Source: Actinomycetes bacterium (lineage in GTDB: Bacteria > Actinomycetota > Acidimicrobiia > Acidimicrobiales > Palsa-688). Taken from it: a stretch of 8,685 nt of DNA. Shown one piece after another: positions 5,624 through 8,685 of the stretch; positions within the stretch are counted from its first letter, which is position 1, and each line of letters begins with the position of its first letter. The notes under the pieces were generated by a model. That model did not search any database, was not told where the DNA came from, and worked only from the letters and a program-made list of their open reading frames with translations. The position numbers and the translations under genes are program-made. The stretch is from contig JAKAXN010000182.1 in assembly GCA_021816565.1 (NCBI GenBank), positions 1 through 8,685 of the forward strand, given 5' to 3'.

Positions 5624-8600
5624 TCAGGCGTAGCGGACCAGCCCCTTCGGCCCGGGGATGAACCCGACCGCCTCGAGGGCCGGGGCCAGCTCGTCCGGGC
5701 AGCGCTGCAGCTGAAGCCGGCGCCAGCGGCCGGCGGTCACCGCCGAGGCCAGCGCCTCCGCCGCCGCCTGCTCCCACGACCCGTCCGGCTCCCTGAGCGC
5801 GATCAGGCCCCGGCCGCCCCTCTCGACGAAGAGGCTGGCCACCCCGTCCACGAGGAGCACGAACGCCCCGGCCACCCGGGCCGGCCCCCGGACCGGCCAC
5901 GGCAGGGCGGCACCGAACGGGTTGGCCGGGTCGGTGGCGGCGAGCATCCTCACGGGCGACCGGTCGCCATCCGCCGGTCGGGCCTCGGAGCGCAGCCGGT
6001 CCACCGCTCCCGGCACCGCGAACTGGGCCCCGCCCATCCCGGCCAGGAAGTACCCCCGGCGGATCCGGCCGGACTCCTCCAGGGTCTTCAGCACCGGGTA
6101 CAGGCCGGCGAATCCGCCGGGCACGGCCTCCGCCCTCACCGCGTCGCGGGTGAGCACGCCATGGCGTTCGAGGAGGGCCGAAGCCACCGCCACCGCTGCC
6201 TCGGCGTCGGCCCGGGGACCCGCCGGGAGCGGTCCGAGCTCCCGCGACACCAGCGACCAGCGGCCCTGACCGCGTGGCGGGGCGGCCACCCGGATGGAGC
6301 CGGGCCGGGGGCGCAGGCTGCGACCGGGCAGGCCGGACGGGCCCCGGGCGGCACGCGACCGGCCGGCGCGCCCGGCCGGGGCCACGGCGGCCCTCAGCGC
6401 GGCGAACCCGTCGCAGGTCACCTCCCCGGCCCAGACCAGGTCCCACAGGGCCTCGAGCAGCTCGGCGTCAGAGGCCCCGGGGCGGCCCAGCTCCCGGAAG
6501 AAGCACGCCCCCCGGGCCGCCAGGGTGTCGCGCAGGTGCGCGTGCAGCTCCCCGTCGAGCTCCGGTGACGGCTCGCCCGCCAGGCCCAGCCGGGGAAGGA
6601 GCAGCCCGGCGTGGTCCCGGCGGGCCAGCACCACCCGGCCGTCGTCGCGCCCGATGGGGCCGGCGCCCACCCACATCACCTCGCCCCCGACCAGCAGCTC
6701 GTCGAGCAGCCGGGGGTCGTAGCCCTTAACCCGGGCGGACAGCACGTCGGCCTCCACCACGCTGGCCGGCAGGGCCAGCCCTTCCAGCTGGCCGACGACC
6801 TCCGCCAGCCGGTCCACGCCGGCCCCCCCGGCGTCCTCGCCGAGGGCCGCCACCCCGTGCCAGGCCGGCAGGAAGCGGGCCAGGGTAGCGGCCTCGGCCG
6901 GCTCCACCTCCCGCCGCAGGGCGGCCAGGGACCGCTGGCGCAGGATGCGCAGCACGTCGCTGTCGCACCACTCCTCGTGGCCCTCGCCGCCGGGCCGGAA
7001 CGCCCCCTTCACCACCCGGCCCTCGGAGGCCAGCCGCTCCAGGACGGCGGTGACCTCGGCCGGGCCCAGCCCGAAGCGGGCTGCTGGGGCGGCGGACACG
7101 AACGGACCGTGGGTCCGAGCCCACCGCCGGACCAGCTGCATGAGCGGATCGGGGACCGGCTCCAGGAGGGCCTCGGGCAACCCCGGGGGGATGACCGTCC
7201 CCAGAGCGTCGCGGTAGCGGGCCGCGTCCTCGGCCGGAACCAGCCTCTCCTCCCCGGCGACGCGCACGGTCACCACCCGCCGGGTCGCGCCGAGGACGGC
7301 GACCGCCTCGCCGGCCAGCCCCGGCGATGAGCAGCGGAGGGCCAGCTCGGCCGGGCTCAGGTCCCCGACCCGGCGCAGCAGATCGGCCACGCCCTCCACC
7401 GAGATCGCCTGCCGGTCGGGTGCCAGGGCCTGCATCTCGGCCTCCAGGTCCTCGAGCACGTCGGCGTCGAGCAGGTCGCGCAGCTCGTCGGTGCCGAGCA
7501 GGTCGGCCAGCATCCGCCGGTCGAGGGTGAGGGCCTGGGCCCGCCTCTCGGCCAGAGGGGCGTCGCCCTCGTACATGAACTGCGCCACGTAGGCGAACAC
7601 CAGGCCGCTGGCGAAAGGGGACGGGTCGGCCAGCTCCACCTCCGCCACGTGCAGCCGTCGGGCCTGCACGTCGGCCAGCAGTCGCACCAGGGCCGGCAGG
7701 TCGAACACGTCCTGCAGGCACTCCCGGTAGGTCTCGAGCAGCACCGGGAACGACCCGTGGCGGCTCGCCACCTGCAGCAGGTCGGCGGCCCTCTGGCGCA
7801 GCTGCCACAGCGGCGTCCGGGCCCCCGGCCTCCGCCGGGGCAAGAGCAGCGAGCGGGCCGCGTTCTCCCGGAACCGGGCGGCGAAGAGGGCGGAGCCCCC
7901 CAGCGCGGCGACCACCAGCTCCTCCACCTGGTCGGGGTCCACCAGGATCGACGACAGCGGCGGGGCGTCCTCCGCCTCGGGCATGCGCACGATGATCCCG
8001 TCGTCGCTCCACAGGGCCTGGCACTCCACCCCGGCCTCCTGGCGCAGCCGGGTCTCCACGGCCAGGGCCCAGGGCGCGTGGACCCTCGCCCCGAACGGCG
8101 ACAGCACCGCCACCCGCCAGTCGCCCAGCTCGTCACGGAAGCGCTCGACCACGATCTGGTGGTCCGACGGCACCAGCCCCCCGGTGGCATCGCGCTCCTC
8201 GTCGATGTAGGAGCGCAGGTTGCGCACCGCCCGCTCGTCGAGGCCGCACCCGGCGGCCAGGTCGGCGTCGCTTCGCTCGCCGACGGAGCGGGTGAAGCGG
8301 CCGATGGCCTCCCCCAGCTCGAAGGGCCGACCGACGCTGTCGCCGTGCCAGAAGGGCATCTTGCCCGGCACGCCGGGCGCCGGCACCACTATCACCCGGT
8401 CCCTGGTGATCTCCTGGATGCGCCACGTGGTGGCGCCGAGCAGGAACGTCTCGCCCACCCGGGACTCGTACACCATCTCCTCGTCGAGCTCCCCCACCCG
8501 CCCCCCCTCGGGGGTGAACACCCCGTAGAGGCCCCGGTCCGGGATGGTGCCGCCCGAGGTCACGGCCAGCATCCGGGCCCCGGGCCGGGCCTCCACCGTG

Positions 8601-8685
8601 GCACCCACCCGGTCCCAGACCAGCCGGGGCCTGAGGTCGGCGTACTCGTCGCTCGGGTAGCGGCCCGAGAGCATGTCCAGCACCC
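5624..8685 (-). CDS. lhr: Lhr-family ATP-dependent helicase, C-terminal part (5' end outside window)
   Basis: Lhr (large helicase-related) is an ATP-dependent 3'-to-5' DNA/RNA-DNA helicase of about 1500 residues linked to DNA repair. About 1019 codons are visible. The frame is open to the right edge and the first residues (LDMLSGRYPSDEYADLRPRL) are interior Lhr sequence, so the GTG at 8683 is not the real start and the RecA motifs I-VI lie outside. Numbering from 8683, core signatures are TSGGTIPDRGLYGVF (42-56), GELDEEMVYESRVGETFLLG (64-83), PFWHGDSVGRPFELG (110-124), PFGARVHAPWALA (196-208), ARFRENAARSLLLPRR (269-284) and YEGDAPLAERRAQAL (371-385). The C-terminal region has winged-helix and beta-barrel stretches, such as LVPAEDAARYRDALG (481-495), EWCDSDVLRILRQRSLAALR (571-590) and ALWDLVWAGEVTCD (745-758). 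After an Arg/Pro/Gly-rich linker (about 764-808) come RRGYFLAGMGGAQFAVPGAVDRLR (875-898) and the Lhr/AlkZ-like end GPKGLVRYA. No internal stop or frameshift is seen. It may share a transcript with the MFS gene 57 bases downstream. Confidence 0.95.
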   Translation of the reverse strand, partial: VLDMLSGRYPSDEYADLRPRLVWDRVGATVEARPGARMLAVTSGGTIPDRGLYGVFTPEGGRVGELDEEMVYESRVGETFLLGATTWRIQEITRDRVIVVPAPGVPGKMPFWHGDSVGRPFELGEAIGRFTRSVGERSDADLAAGCGLDERAVRNLRSYIDEERDATGGLVPSDHQIVVERFRDELGDWRVAVLSPFGARVHAPWALAVETRLRQEAGVECQALWSDDGIIVRMPEAEDAPPLSSILVDPDQVEELVVAALGGSALFAARFRENAARSLLLPRRRPGARTPLWQLRQRAADLLQVASRHGSFPVLLETYRECLQDVFDLPALVRLLADVQARRLHVAEVELADPSPFASGLVFAYVAQFMYEGDAPLAERRAQALTLDRRMLADLLGTDELRDLLDADVLEDLEAEMQALAPDRQAISVEGVADLLRRVGDLSPAELALRCSSPGLAGEAVAVLGATRRVVTVRVAGEERLVPAEDAARYRDALGTVIPPGLPEALLEPVPDPLMQLVRRWARTHGPFVSAAPAARFGLGPAEVTAVLERLASEGRVVKGAFRPGGEGHEEWCDSDVLRILRQRSLAALRREVEPAEAATLARFLPAWHGVAALGEDAGGAGVDRLAEVVGQLEGLALPASVVEADVLSARVKGYDPRLLDELLVGGEVMWVGAGPIGRDDGRVVLARRDHAGLLLPRLGLAGEPSPELDGELHAHLRDTLAARGACFFRELGRPGASDAELLEALWDLVWAGEVTCDGFAALRAAVAPAGRAGRSRAARGPSGLPGRSLRPRPGSIRVAAPPRGQGRWSLVSRELGPLPAGPRADAEAAVAVASALLERHGVLTRDAVRAEAVPGGFAGLYPVLKTLEESGRIRRGYFLAGMGGAQFAVPGAVDRLRSEARPADGDRSPVRMLAATDPANPFGAALPWPVRGPARVAGAFVLLVDGVASLFVERGGRGLIALREPDGSWEQAAAEALASAVTAGRWRRLQLQRCPDELAPALEAVGFIPGPKGLVRYA

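Noticed and set aside
4245..6446. 733-codon minus-strand open frame across the MFS gene and the end of Lhr
   Set aside because: It overlaps two genes with clear family motifs in another frame, and its composition (G, R, P, A) is typical of a shifted frame in GC-rich DNA.
8681..8683. GTG at the right edge as the start of the Lhr gene
   Set aside because: The following residues are interior Lhr sequence and the helicase motifs are missing, so the gene must begin outside the window.

Overview
The window reads as chromosomal DNA from a high-GC Gram-positive-like bacterium, most likely an actinomycetote. The evidence is a G+C content that looks above 70% by eye, almost exclusive G or C at third codon positions, GTG/TTG starts, a long Lhr-type helicase of the actinobacterial kind and a DUF2142 membrane protein. 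I cannot place it more finely. There are no RNA genes, CRISPR arrays, insertion sequences or integrase genes.

Layout, left to right. (1) 1-727, minus: a short-chain dehydrogenase/reductase whose last few codons run off the left edge. It has a clear ribosome binding site, and two inverted repeats lie in its leader. (2) 728-1003: a gap of 276 bases with no gene. (3) 1004-1441, minus: a small GNAT N-acetyltransferase. (4) 1513-4290, plus: one 925-residue membrane protein that joins a DUF2142 (GT-C-like) half to a complete acyltransferase-3 (AT3) half. (5) 4295-5566, minus: an EntS-like MFS exporter that converges tail to tail with the fusion gene, leaving four bases between stops, with two GC-rich hairpins around the junction. 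(6) 5624-8685, minus: the C-terminal two thirds of an Lhr-family helicase, cut by the right edge so that the ATPase motifs are outside the window.

How the genes fit together. Lhr and the MFS gene share a strand with 57 bases between them and could be co-transcribed, though no functional link is evident. The GNAT gene and the fusion gene are divergent across about 70-125 bases, depending on the real start of the fusion gene. The fusion protein is the most unusual item. It places a putative polyprenyl-phosphate-sugar-type transferase module and a membrane O-acyltransferase in one polypeptide, which suggests coupled modification of an envelope glycan. That coupling is inference. The remaining genes look like ordinary housekeeping or accessory genes, and I see no defence or mobile system.
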